Source of the DNA: Paenibacillus agri | GTDB taxonomy: Bacteria; Bacillota; Bacilli; Paenibacillales; Paenibacillaceae | Direction: 5' to 3' | NCBI RefSeq assembly: GCF_013359945.1 | Contig: NZ_JABWCS010000221.1 | Coordinates: 434,001-498,000, forward strand | DNA length: 64,000 nucleotides | In this document: positions 34,082 through 41,306 of the stretch, piece after piece | How the letters are laid out: each line of letters begins with the position of its first letter | Position numbering within the stretch: position 1 is the first letter of the stretch | Notes under the pieces: model-generated | Seen by the model: the letters and a program-made list of their open reading frames with translations, nothing else | What the model was told of the DNA's origin: nothing | Database searches by the model: none | Translations under genes and position numbers: made by a program

Positions 34082-34540
34082 ACGTTACTCCTACAGAGGA
34101 GTGGCGTTCAGACTGTCGAGAAACACATTCTCTACGATGGTTGATGAGGAATAGCCTTATAAATCAGGCTCAACTTCATCATCAGTGCTTACCAAAACCA
34201 CTGCTTCAGAAGGTTGGAACTTATGCCTGGGGCTAACGGACCCTATCGTCGATATTTGCACAACAAGCAGCTTCTAGAACATGTAACGGACTCAGATGCC
34301 GCTATTTCCTCCAAAACAGTGGATTTCACACAGAATTTCTGCTCATAACGTCACTGGAGTCCGTTATTTTCTGGAACGGTCGGTGGTTAGGAAATAACGT
34401 CACTGGAGTCCGTTACCAGATGCAACAAGAAGCAAGTAATACTGATTTCGAGATAGGTCCATTAATCAAGGGTTAAATGGATTTTCTCGAAACCACTACT
34501 TTCTCAACAGTCTGGCGCCACTCCTTCAGAGGAGTGGCGT
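34082..34540 (+). repeat. Inverted-repeat element with outward-facing hairpins, enclosing array 3
   Basis: Left arm 34098-34123 reads GGAGTGGCGTTCAGACTG then TCGAGAAA. The right arm, complement of 34500-34524, reads GGAGTGGCGCCAGACTG then TTGAGAAA; the arms differ by one indel and two substitutions. Each arm ends in its own hairpin (34082-34107 and 34516-34539). The left one is followed on the minus strand by eight T, the right one on the plus strand by TTATTTG, so both look like terminators pointing outward. No transposase is inside. Array 3 lies at its centre. Confidence 0.65.
34234..34415 (+). repeat. Array 3: four-unit F-F-R-R intergenic repeat, family 2
   Basis: Units at 34234-34257 and 34284-34307 (forward) and 34343-34366 and 34392-34415 (reverse). 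The two reverse units share TAACGTCACTGGAGTCCGTT; the forward ones are more diverged (TAACGGACTCAGATGCCGCT). The unit ends TAACG and CGTTA are inverted. Unit starts are 50, 59 and 49 nt apart, the same geometry as arrays 1 and 2, although the unit sequence is unrelated. Confidence 0.82.
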
Positions 34541-34640
34541 TATTTGTATTGTTGCATCAGACTCATCCGCCAAATCCTTCAAAAGTAGCAATGAGTAATA
34601 TCGATTTACATAATGTTACATTTGTAATACGATATGATAA

Positions 34641-34976
34641 TGTTCAGCCTATCTTTACCGTCAAAATAATTGGCTACAAGAAACAACGTACACTGTCACT
34701 TCTGAGAAAATTCCAGCCGAGTTTGAAGGCTTTCGTATCATCCAGTTGTTTGATTTGCACAGCAAAATGTTTGGGGGCGTTCTACGCATTCCGTTTGTGG
34801 GTGGGCTGTTGTCGCCGGAACGCGATTTTGTCCCGAAATACGATGCCGGTATGTTTAAAATCGATGATCATGATCAGACGCAAATGCTCGTAAACCGCGG
34901 TCTCGGTAGTGCCGAAGTTAGCTGGCGGGTTAACAATCGCCCTGAGATCGCAGTAGTGATACTGCGTGCTGAGTAG
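34641..34976 (+). pseudogene. Metallophosphoesterase (YkuE-like) remnant with internal deletion
   Basis: One frame reads YRQNNWLQETTYTVTSEK, then PAEFEGFRIIQLFDLHSKMFG, the N-terminal part of a membrane-attached metallophosphoesterase. It passes directly into RIPFVGGLLSPERDFVPKYD, then LVNRGLGSAEVSWRVNNRPE, which is the C-terminal end of the same family. About 150-200 middle residues with the other metal ligands are missing, and a stop at 34638 breaks the N-terminal membrane helix. It is not functional. The remaining stretch 34541-34640 shows nothing clear. Confidence 0.7.
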
Positions 34977-35022
34977 GCTGGCGCACTCATAGAATCACAG
35001 AATAGTTGGGAGGGTTTATCGA

Positions 35023-35643
35023 TTGAAAGCTAAAGAGCAAAATGAGATATTAAAAATTTCGTATCCTATTCCATTTTACACGCAGCTAGTTGATTTTAAT
35101 GATGTTAATCTACAAGGATTCAACAGTAAACAGGATGCTGAACATTGGCAAGTACGTGGTTGCGGGATTGCATCTATTAAAATGATCATCGACGGATTTC
35201 AGATTTATCGAGGCAATAAACTAAGTGAGACCTATGGGGAGTTCGTATATAGGGGAGTAGAAATCGGAGCCCATTGTGATCGAGGATGGATACATAAAGG
35301 GTTAGTTGAGCTCGCAAAAGAATATAAAGTTTCGGGTCAGACATTTAGACAAAGCAATGTTAATGATGTGCTTTCTGAGATAGAAAAGGATAGACCGTGT
35401 ATTACATCCGTAAGTGCCGGTTTTAATGGCGGAAAAATGGATAGTAACGGTGAGATCATCAAAGCTGGCGGTCATTTGATAGTTGTGATCGGAGCCGTTA
35501 GAGAAGATGGGGAGCTGCAAGGTTTTGTTGTCAATCACCCATCCTCCAGTTCAGAGTACAATTTGGACAATCATTTTATACCCATTGATGATTTTAAAAG
35601 ATCATTTTCTGGTGCCTTTATGTCATTTTGGATGAACGAATAA
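35023..35643 (+). CDS. C39-like cysteine peptidase family protein
   Basis: A 206-residue protein of the Peptidase_C39_2 type. Catalytic Cys lies in HWQVRGCGIASIKMIIDGF, the His in AGGHLIVVIGAV and the third residue probably in VVNHPSSSS. No signal peptide is visible, so it is probably cytoplasmic or exported by another route. The TTG start is preceded by GGGAGGG. Related proteins cut or handle peptides, and some work with bacteriocin or phytochelatin-like substrates; the role here is open. Confidence 0.75.
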   Translation: MKAKEQNEILKISYPIPFYTQLVDFNDVNLQGFNSKQDAEHWQVRGCGIASIKMIIDGFQIYRGNKLSETYGEFVYRGVEIGAHCDRGWIHKGLVELAKEYKVSGQTFRQSNVNDVLSEIEKDRPCITSVSAGFNGGKMDSNGEIIKAGGHLIVVIGAVREDGELQGFVVNHPSSSSEYNLDNHFIPIDDFKRSFSGAFMSFWMNE

Positions 35644-35651
35644 TACGCAAG

Positions 35652-35685
35652 AACCGCCCAACCCGAAAGGGGAGAGGCGGTTTTT
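35652..35685 (+). terminator. Rho-independent terminator, likely bidirectional
   Basis: AACCGCC / GGCGGTT around an inner CCC/GGG pairing, followed by TTTTT, between the convergent C39-like and reductase genes. Confidence 0.85.
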
Positions 35686-35693
35686 CGCATCCG

Positions 35694-36215
35694 CTATTTT
35701 ACAACATAATGAAGCTCAACGAATTGTCCTAGTGATTTCGACCCTTTAAGCATGAGTTTCTGTTCCGGGTTATCACCTTTGAAGAGTGGAATGCCATTGC
35801 CAAGTACAATGGGAGTGATGGTGACGATGAATTCATCCACAAGCTTTTCTTTCATAAGCACATCGAGTACTTCAGCTCCGCCAACGATCCAAATCTTGGC
35901 ACCGTCCTGATCCTTTAGCTTGTGCACAAAGCCGGCGACATCTTCATGAATGAAGGTAACATGCGGGCTAGGCGGTTGCTCGGAACGGGAGAATACGTAA
36001 CATTTTTTATCAGCATAGGGGAATTCATCTGCTAGCTCAAAGGTTTGATCATAGGTTTTTTTGCCAATCAGGATCGTATCAATGGTGTTATAAAAATCAC
36101 TATATCCATTGTCGCCTTCCCCCTCGACATCATTGAGCCAATCCACTCCGCCATCTTCTCTCGCAATGTAACCGTCGAGTGAGGCTGCGATGTATAGTAC
36201 AACTGGTCGTTTCAT
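35694..36215 (-). CDS. Dihydrofolate-reductase-fold protein (RibD C-terminal domain family)
   Basis: A 173-residue NADPH-binding protein of the YyaP/YwjB type. It starts RPVVLYIAASLDGYIAREDGGVDWL and has the family's cofactor motifs IDTILIGKKTYDQ, YVFSRSEQ, and IWIVGGAEVLDVLM. Two starts, at 36224 and 36215, are possible; AAGGGAG is too close to the first, so 36215 is preferred. True DHFR activity is not implied. It lies downstream of the LacI gene on the same strand, 92 nt away. Confidence 0.85.
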   Translation of the reverse strand: MKRPVVLYIAASLDGYIAREDGGVDWLNDVEGEGDNGYSDFYNTIDTILIGKKTYDQTFELADEFPYADKKCYVFSRSEQPPSPHVTFIHEDVAGFVHKLKDQDGAKIWIVGGAEVLDVLMKEKLVDEFIVTITPIVLGNGIPLFKGDNPEQKLMLKGSKSLGQFVELHYVVK

Positions 36216-36307
36216 TAATTTCATTTCTCCCTTCAGACATTAGATTCAACTTCATCATAGCAGTGATATACGTCATCCTCTGTCATATTAAAAAGAGTGA
36301 AGGAAGA

Positions 36308-37333
36308 TTAATTGGAAGTATAGTAATTCGCTGTTACGCTGGACTCCCTGACTATGATTCGTGGTTCAAATTCGACCCGCTCATATTCCGTCACGCTTGC
36401 GGATTGAATCCGCTTCAGCAGCAGTTCCGCTGCCAGCCGACCCACTTCACTCCCCATAATAGAAACCGAGGTGATTTGCGGTGTGGTCACTGTCGCCCAC
36501 AGGTTATTGTCGATCCCGGCAATCGCCACATCCTCAGGTACTCGAACACCCAACTCTTTGAACCTATTCACAATTCCGATGGCGATCATATCATTGACAG
36601 CATAAATCGCATCCGGCATGTGCTTAAGGCTGTAAAAATAATTCGCCGCCATTCTACCTGTCTCAAATGAAAAATCCTCACCAAAATAAACAAGAGAAGC
36701 ATCCAACTGCGCCAAGGACTGTTCATAGGCAAAATAACGCTCTTCTATTTTATCCTTCGGCGCGCCGGCGTAAGCAATCCTCGTTCTCCCGATCCCCTTC
36801 AAATGCTCCATGACCAGGCGGCCTTCCTGACGGGATAAACCAACCACATCAGCCTTCAAGTCTGGACTGAGTTTTTTACTATAATTGATCACAGATATCG
36901 GTAGATTGGCATGATTAATTAGGCTCTCCAGCTGTTTAGGATAGGCTAGGGGCATAATGACTAATCCATCTACATGAAGCTTCTTAATCTCGCGCAGTGT
37001 CTCAAGCTCCAGTCTTGCATTACCAAGCGTATTAATCTGTACTACCCGGTAGCCATGCTGCTTGGCAGCTTGTTCTACGGCCCAGGCTATATCCGGAATG
37101 ATTGCGTTGCGGATATCCGGAACAGCCAGTGCGATCTGAGAGGTCTGACGGATTTTGAGGCTTTGGGCCGAGGTGTTCGGACTAAACCCCATCTCTTTAA
37201 TGATCTCAAGGATCCGCTCCTTTGTCGCTGCACTGATTCCTTCCTGATTGTTAAGTGCACGGGATACGGTGGCAATGCCTACGCCTGCTTTCTTCGCGAC
37301 ATCTGCGATCGTCACTTTTTTTGGATCAGTCAT
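36308..37333 (-). CDS. LacI-family transcriptional regulator
   Basis: A 341-residue repressor. The N-terminal HTH reads TIADVAKKAGVGIATVSRALNNQEGISAATKERI, and the periplasmic-binding-like core includes VDGLVIMPL and VPEDVAIAGIDNN. GGAAGGA precedes the ATG at 37333, five codons into a longer frame. LacI-type operators lie in its own promoter (37352-37363) and in the promoter of the divergent dehydrogenase (37610-37624), so it probably controls itself and that enzyme. The inducer is probably a sugar or polyol. Confidence 0.92.
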   Translation of the reverse strand: MTDPKKVTIADVAKKAGVGIATVSRALNNQEGISAATKERILEIIKEMGFSPNTSAQSLKIRQTSQIALAVPDIRNAIIPDIAWAVEQAAKQHGYRVVQINTLGNARLELETLREIKKLHVDGLVIMPLAYPKQLESLINHANLPISVINYSKKLSPDLKADVVGLSRQEGRLVMEHLKGIGRTRIAYAGAPKDKIEERYFAYEQSLAQLDASLVYFGEDFSFETGRMAANYFYSLKHMPDAIYAVNDMIAIGIVNRFKELGVRVPEDVAIAGIDNNLWATVTTPQITSVSIMGSEVGRLAAELLLKRIQSASVTEYERVEFEPRIIVRESSVTANYYTSN

Positions 37334-37351
37334 ATCTATTCCTTCCAACTC

Positions 37352-37363
37352 GGAATCGTTTCC
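37352..37363 (-). promoter_or_regulatory. LacI-type operator upstream of its own regulator
   Basis: GGAATCGTTTCC, a near-palindrome with the central CG typical of LacI/CcpA-class sites, 19 nt before the regulator start. It shares its half-sites with the operator at 37610. Confidence 0.65.
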
Positions 37364-37456
37364 GAATATATATTGATTATTTCATTTCTTATTTTTATTA
37401 TAGCATAGCTGGCAGTACCGAGGATTATGACTTGTAAACAGAAATTTCAATTACAG

Positions 37457-37567
37457 TATAAGACGAATAAAAGAAATTAACAAAAAGGCGACAATAGTGA
37501 CCGTAAGTCCAAATATCACCGCAATGACGATCGGGATTTACGTTCGGATTTTTAGTTTGTCTTATAT
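37457..37567 (+). repeat. MITE-like element, copy B (short)
   Basis: Starts TATAAGACGAATAAAAG and ends TTTAGTTTGTCTTATA, whose complement is TATAAGACAAACTAAA: terminal inverted repeats of about 17 bp. The inner end has GTAAGTCCAAATATCACCGC, like GGAAGTCCAAACATTCCACC in copies C and D. At 111 bp it is about half their length. Confidence 0.75.
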
Positions 37568-37574
37568 GGATAGG

Positions 37575-37624
37575 TTGACACTTTGAACAATTTGTGACAT
37601 GATATTTGTCGGAAACGTTTCCGG
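37575..37624 (+). promoter_or_regulatory. Promoter and LacI-type operator of the dehydrogenase gene
   Basis: TTGACA at 37575-37580 forms the -35 box, with a weak -10 about 17 nt downstream (CATGAT). The palindrome CGGAAACGTTTCCGG at 37610-37624 lies just after it, a good place for repression by the divergent LacI protein. Confidence 0.65.
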
Positions 37625-37682
37625 TTCTGATAAGAATTTTACTTAACTCATTCATTAAACAAGTGTATAGGAGATGACTCAC

Positions 37683-38735
37683 ATGCAAGCGCTCAGATGG
37701 CATGGTGTGAAGGACTTACGTGTAGAAACGATTCGTGAGCCCGAGGTTCAGAAAGGTCAAGTTAAAATCAAAGTGGAAGCCTGCGGCATTTGCGGTAGTG
37801 ATTTGCATGAATACGCGGCAGGGCCGATCTTCATCCCGGAAGGAGCACCTCATCCGTTAACGAATGAACAAGCTCCAATCGTCATGGGACATGAGTTTTC
37901 GGGTCAGATTGTCGAAGTTGGAGAAGGGGTATCTTCCTTACAGATCGGTGATCGGGTAGTGGTTGAGCCTATCTTTGCGTGCGGCAAATGTGCTGCCTGC
38001 AAACAGGGTAAATACAATCTGTGCGATAAAATGGGATTCCTCGGTTTGGCTGGTGGCGGAGGGGGCTTCTCTGAGTACGTGTCTGTTGATGTAAATATGG
38101 TGCACAAGATTCCAAGTAGCTTATCCTATGAACAGGGCGCGCTAGTCGAACCTTCTGCTGTTGCGCTGTACGCTGTTCGTTCCAGTCAATTCAAAGTTGG
38201 AGATCGTGCAGCCGTATTTGGTACAGGACCAATCGGGCTGCTTGTTATAGAAGCACTTAAAGCATCTGGCGCTTCCGAGATTTATGCTGTCGAGCTGTCG
38301 GAAGAACGCCGTAATAAGGCAGAGGAGCTTGGTGCTATAGGTATTAACCCTGCTGAGAAGGATGCTGTTCAGGAAATTATCAAGCTGACTAACGGTGGAG
38401 TAGATGTGGCTTATGAAGTTACAGGGGTTCCGGTCGTACTGACCCAAGCGATTCAATCTACCGGTATCGGTGGCCAAATTATGATTGTCAGTATCTTTGA
38501 ACGGGAAGCATCCATTCATCCGAACCAGATCGTCATGCAGGAGAGAAACATTGCGGGCATTATCGGATACCGGGATGTATTCCCGGCGGTAATTAGCTTG
38601 ATGGGGCAAGGCTATTTCCCAGCGGAAAAGCTGATTACCAAACGTATTGCGCTGGGTGATATTGTGGAGGAAGGTTTTGAGACCTTGTTAAAAGAGAAAA
38701 ACCAAGTGAAAATCATGGTTTCTCCGAGACCTTAA
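37683..38735 (+). CDS. Zinc-dependent (R,R)-butanediol dehydrogenase-like enzyme
   Basis: A 350-residue medium-chain dehydrogenase/reductase. Catalytic Zn ligands are in CGICGSDLHEY, GHEFSG and, further on, the glutamate region LVEPSAVALYAV. The structural Zn cluster is CGKCAACKQGKYNLCD. The NAD(P) fold reads AAVFGTGPIGLLVIEALKASG. The pattern, including the FIPEGAPHPLT loop, is that of 2,3-butanediol dehydrogenase (BdhA). The ATG at 37674 is too close to ATAGGAGA, so 37683 is used. It is controlled by the divergent LacI protein, so in this organism a polyol substrate is also possible. Confidence 0.85.
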   Translation: MQALRWHGVKDLRVETIREPEVQKGQVKIKVEACGICGSDLHEYAAGPIFIPEGAPHPLTNEQAPIVMGHEFSGQIVEVGEGVSSLQIGDRVVVEPIFACGKCAACKQGKYNLCDKMGFLGLAGGGGGFSEYVSVDVNMVHKIPSSLSYEQGALVEPSAVALYAVRSSQFKVGDRAAVFGTGPIGLLVIEALKASGASEIYAVELSEERRNKAEELGAIGINPAEKDAVQEIIKLTNGGVDVAYEVTGVPVVLTQAIQSTGIGGQIMIVSIFEREASIHPNQIVMQERNIAGIIGYRDVFPAVISLMGQGYFPAEKLITKRIALGDIVEEGFETLLKEKNQVKIMVSPRP

Positions 38736-38756
38736 CGGAAAGTTATCCTATAACAA

Positions 38757-38790
38757 AGCGCCGCCTTAGTGAGACTAAGGCGGCGTTTTT
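38757..38790 (+). terminator. Rho-independent terminator
   Basis: GCGCCGCCTTAG / CTAAGGCGGCGTT with a 5-nt loop and TTTTT, after the dehydrogenase gene. Confidence 0.9.
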
Positions 38791-38903
38791 GCGTAGGCAG
38801 CTCGTACTTTGAGAAACGTTGATCCGAAGTGGATGATCCGGGCGACCAATAATTTAAAGGAAAGAAATCTAAATGGATTTTAAATAATGAATATGAAACC
38901 ATA

Positions 38904-38940
38904 GGCAGCCAGCCTCTAGTAGGGGTGGGCTGCATTTTTT
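38904..38940 (+). terminator. Terminator hairpin without an obvious upstream gene
   Basis: GCAGCCAGCC / GGTGGGCTGC with TTTTTT. The 110 bp before it contain no recognisable gene, so it may belong to a lost gene or a short RNA. Confidence 0.65.
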
Positions 38941-38955
38941 ATTAATACTTATTTG

Positions 38956-38996
38956 TTGACAAGGAAACAAAAATGCAATAAGATATAAATGTTTCC
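38956..38996 (+). promoter_or_regulatory. MFS exporter promoter with inverted repeat
   Basis: TTGACA at 38956-38961, a 17-nt spacer and TAAGAT at 38979-38984. AAGGAAAC in the spacer and GTTTCCAAGG after the -10 box are inverted copies, a likely repressor site. Confidence 0.55.
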
Positions 38997-39033
38997 AAGG
39001 AATCAAACTCACAACTCTTGAGGGGAGAATTAC

Positions 39034-40269
39034 ATGTTCAAATCTAGATCACACAATGAGCAGAATGCAGAACCAACCATTGATAAACACGCTTTAATAT
39101 TCGGTCTTATCTCTGTATTTCTTTGCGGGGTAGGCTTCAGTATCATAGCGCCTGTCGTTCCATTCTTAGTGCAACCTTATATTAGTAATCCGGGTCAACA
39201 AGCTATAGTTGTTACGCTGCTGACCTCTGCTTACGCATTCTGTGTGTTTTTTGCAGCCCCCGTACTTGGAGCTTTGAGCGATAGATATGGCCGCCGTCCA
39301 TTACTTTTACTATGCCTATCGGGTTCCGCAATTGGGTACATCGTTTTTGGTATAGGAGGAGCTCTATGGGTGCTATTTGTCGGGCGCATCATAGAGGGGA
39401 TAACAGGCGGGAGCATAAGCACGATCTTCGCCTATTTTGCAGACATCATTCCTCCGCAGCAGAGGACCAAATATTTTGGATGGGTGAGTGCGGTAGTAGG
39501 TGTAGGCACTGTCATTGGCCCAACGCTAGGCGGCTTTCTAGCCAAGTTTGGTTATTCTGTACCTATGTATTTTGGGGCAGTCATAACTTTATTGAATGTT
39601 GCATATGGATTCTTTTTTATGCCTGAGAGCCTTGATAAGCGTAATAGACTGAACAAGATAACCTTTGTAAGACTGAATCCATTTGCACAGCTTGCAAACC
39701 TGCTTTCCATGAAAAACTTAAACAGACTACTTATCTCAGCGTTTTTACTTTGGATACCTAACGGATCTTTACAGGCAGTTTTTTCACAATTTTCAATGGA
39801 TACATTCAGTTGGAAGCCTGCAATAATCGGACTTATGTTCTCAATTATGGGCGTTCAGGACATCGTTTCACAAGGCCTAGTGATGCCACAGCTTTTGAAG
39901 AAATTTAATGATAAACAGATAGCCATTCTAGGAATGGTTTCGGAGATTATAGGCTACTGTCTAATTGCGGCATCTGCCTTGTTCTCATTCTATCCTCTCT
40001 TTATCGTTGGGATGTTTATATTCGGGTTTGGTGATTCGATCTTTGGGCCTTCGTTCAATGGGATGCTCTCCAAGTCTGTCGATTCTAGTGAGCAAGGAAG
40101 GGTTCAAGGAGGCAGCCAATCTATTCAGGCTTTAGCAAGAATGATTGGGCCGATCATTGGAGGTCAAATCTACGTGTTACTTGGTCATGCCGCACCTGCT
40201 TTTATGGGTATCATCCTAATAGCAGCAGCAATACCGGTTTTATATAAGAGAACGCAAGTAAGTGTGTAA
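39034..40269 (+). CDS. MFS drug-type efflux transporter (DHA1 group)
   Basis: A 411-residue membrane protein with 12 helices. The loop 2-3 motif is GALSDRYGRRPLLLL, and helix 4-5 shows the antiporter motif VGVGTVIGPTLGGFL, both typical of proton-coupled drug exporters of the TetA/Bcr type. GAGGGGAG precedes the ATG. It stands alone between two terminators with its own repressible-looking promoter. The substrate could be tetracycline-like or another drug; no resistance claim can be made. Confidence 0.88.
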   Translation: MFKSRSHNEQNAEPTIDKHALIFGLISVFLCGVGFSIIAPVVPFLVQPYISNPGQQAIVVTLLTSAYAFCVFFAAPVLGALSDRYGRRPLLLLCLSGSAIGYIVFGIGGALWVLFVGRIIEGITGGSISTIFAYFADIIPPQQRTKYFGWVSAVVGVGTVIGPTLGGFLAKFGYSVPMYFGAVITLLNVAYGFFFMPESLDKRNRLNKITFVRLNPFAQLANLLSMKNLNRLLISAFLLWIPNGSLQAVFSQFSMDTFSWKPAIIGLMFSIMGVQDIVSQGLVMPQLLKKFNDKQIAILGMVSEIIGYCLIAASALFSFYPLFIVGMFIFGFGDSIFGPSFNGMLSKSVDSSEQGRVQGGSQSIQALARMIGPIIGGQIYVLLGHAAPAFMGIILIAAAIPVLYKRTQVSV

Positions 40270-40300
40270 ACTACCTACTCTGATTGGTGTCTATGCTAAA

Positions 40301-40328
40301 AGTTCGCGTCTTCCGATGCGGACTTTTT
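40301..40328 (+). terminator. Rho-independent terminator
   Basis: AGTTCGCGTC / GATGCGGACT with a TTCC loop, then seven T. Confidence 0.85.
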
Positions 40329-40483
40329 TTGCTTGTGCATCCGCTTCTGAAGGTAGAGTTTCTACCCGATGCCGCTTATTGCTCTGACAAATATGATAAT
40401 ACGGTGTCTAAAGAATGTCATCCTGTCCATAAGCAGAGGATCTAGATTATAATGGTAAAAACAGACAAGGGGATGAATTCAAG

Positions 40484-41017
40484 ATGAGATGGAAAACCTT
40501 GGTGGTCGCTGGTGTGGCTGTTATCGCATTGGGGACGTATCTATTTGCGAGTAATGCCGGGAACAAAAGTAATCATGAAACTGCAGATATTAAGCAAATG
40601 GTGCAAGAACTCAGCACGCGCAAAGTAACGGCGACGTCGGCATCAATCAATTCCAAGCAACTGATCGTAACAGGCGAAGACGCTAAGGAAGTAGCCTATG
40701 ATCTGCCGGATAACGAATTCTTTCTATCGATTGCCCCCTATATCGAACAAACGCATCCTTGTGCGATCCATAGCTTGACCGGCTGCCAAGGTGAATTGAC
40801 GGATCAAGAGTTCAATGTGACGATCAACGACTCAGAGGGGAATTCAGTGATTGAGAAGACTGCAATGAAATCCCAGTCTAACGGATTTATTGATCTGTGG
40901 CTGCCGCGAGATAAATCATACCATATCATCGTGGAGCGTGAGGGGAAGACTGCAGAGTCGGTAATTTCCACATTTGAGAACGACAATACTTGTGTTACAA
41001 CGCTGCAATTAAGTTAA
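40484..41017 (+). CDS. CueP-family metal-binding protein
   Basis: A 177-residue secreted or membrane-anchored protein: one N-terminal helix, LVVAGVAVIALGTYLFAS, with no lipobox. The CueP signature is clear: SIAPYIEQTHPCAIHSLTGC then QGEL, later NGFIDLWLPRD and, at the C-terminus, NTCVTTLQLS. Three Cys and a His would bind Cu(I), as in Salmonella CueP, where the protein is the periplasmic copper store. In a Gram-positive cell it would sit on the outer face of the membrane. No copper exporter is next to it. It is followed by a terminator. Confidence 0.85.
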   Translation: MRWKTLVVAGVAVIALGTYLFASNAGNKSNHETADIKQMVQELSTRKVTATSASINSKQLIVTGEDAKEVAYDLPDNEFFLSIAPYIEQTHPCAIHSLTGCQGELTDQEFNVTINDSEGNSVIEKTAMKSQSNGFIDLWLPRDKSYHIIVEREGKTAESVISTFENDNTCVTTLQLS

Positions 41018-41079
41018 AGGCGATCATTTTGAAAGCGACATGAACTTTGCTTCATCGAGATAAGTAATATCTTGCTCAG

Positions 41080-41114
41080 GACACATTGCGAATACTGCAG
41101 TGTGTCTCTTTTTT
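41080..41114 (+). terminator. Rho-independent terminator
   Basis: GGACACA / TGTGTC stem with inner pairing TTGC / GCAG, followed by TCTTTTTT. Confidence 0.75.
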
Positions 41115-41306
41115 ATTCATATAGTTAAAAATATACAAAATTCACGTATGAATTATTACGTCATTATGTTACTATTGACTACACGAACGCATTAATTCAT
41201 TAAAGTAGGAAATTTAAGCTTCCTTATTCTTTGTTTTACAAATAAATAAAGAGTCAAAGTGATGAAAACTCACATTGGAAGCGGTGATTTAAGAGGAGGG
41301 GATGTC

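Noticed and set aside
34045-34236. 63-residue frame between the VOC gene and array 3
   Set aside because: It starts in the left arm of the inverted-repeat element and has no family resemblance.
34477-34893. 138-residue frame before the C39-like gene
   Set aside because: Out of frame with the recognisable phosphoesterase remnant, and begins in the element's right arm.
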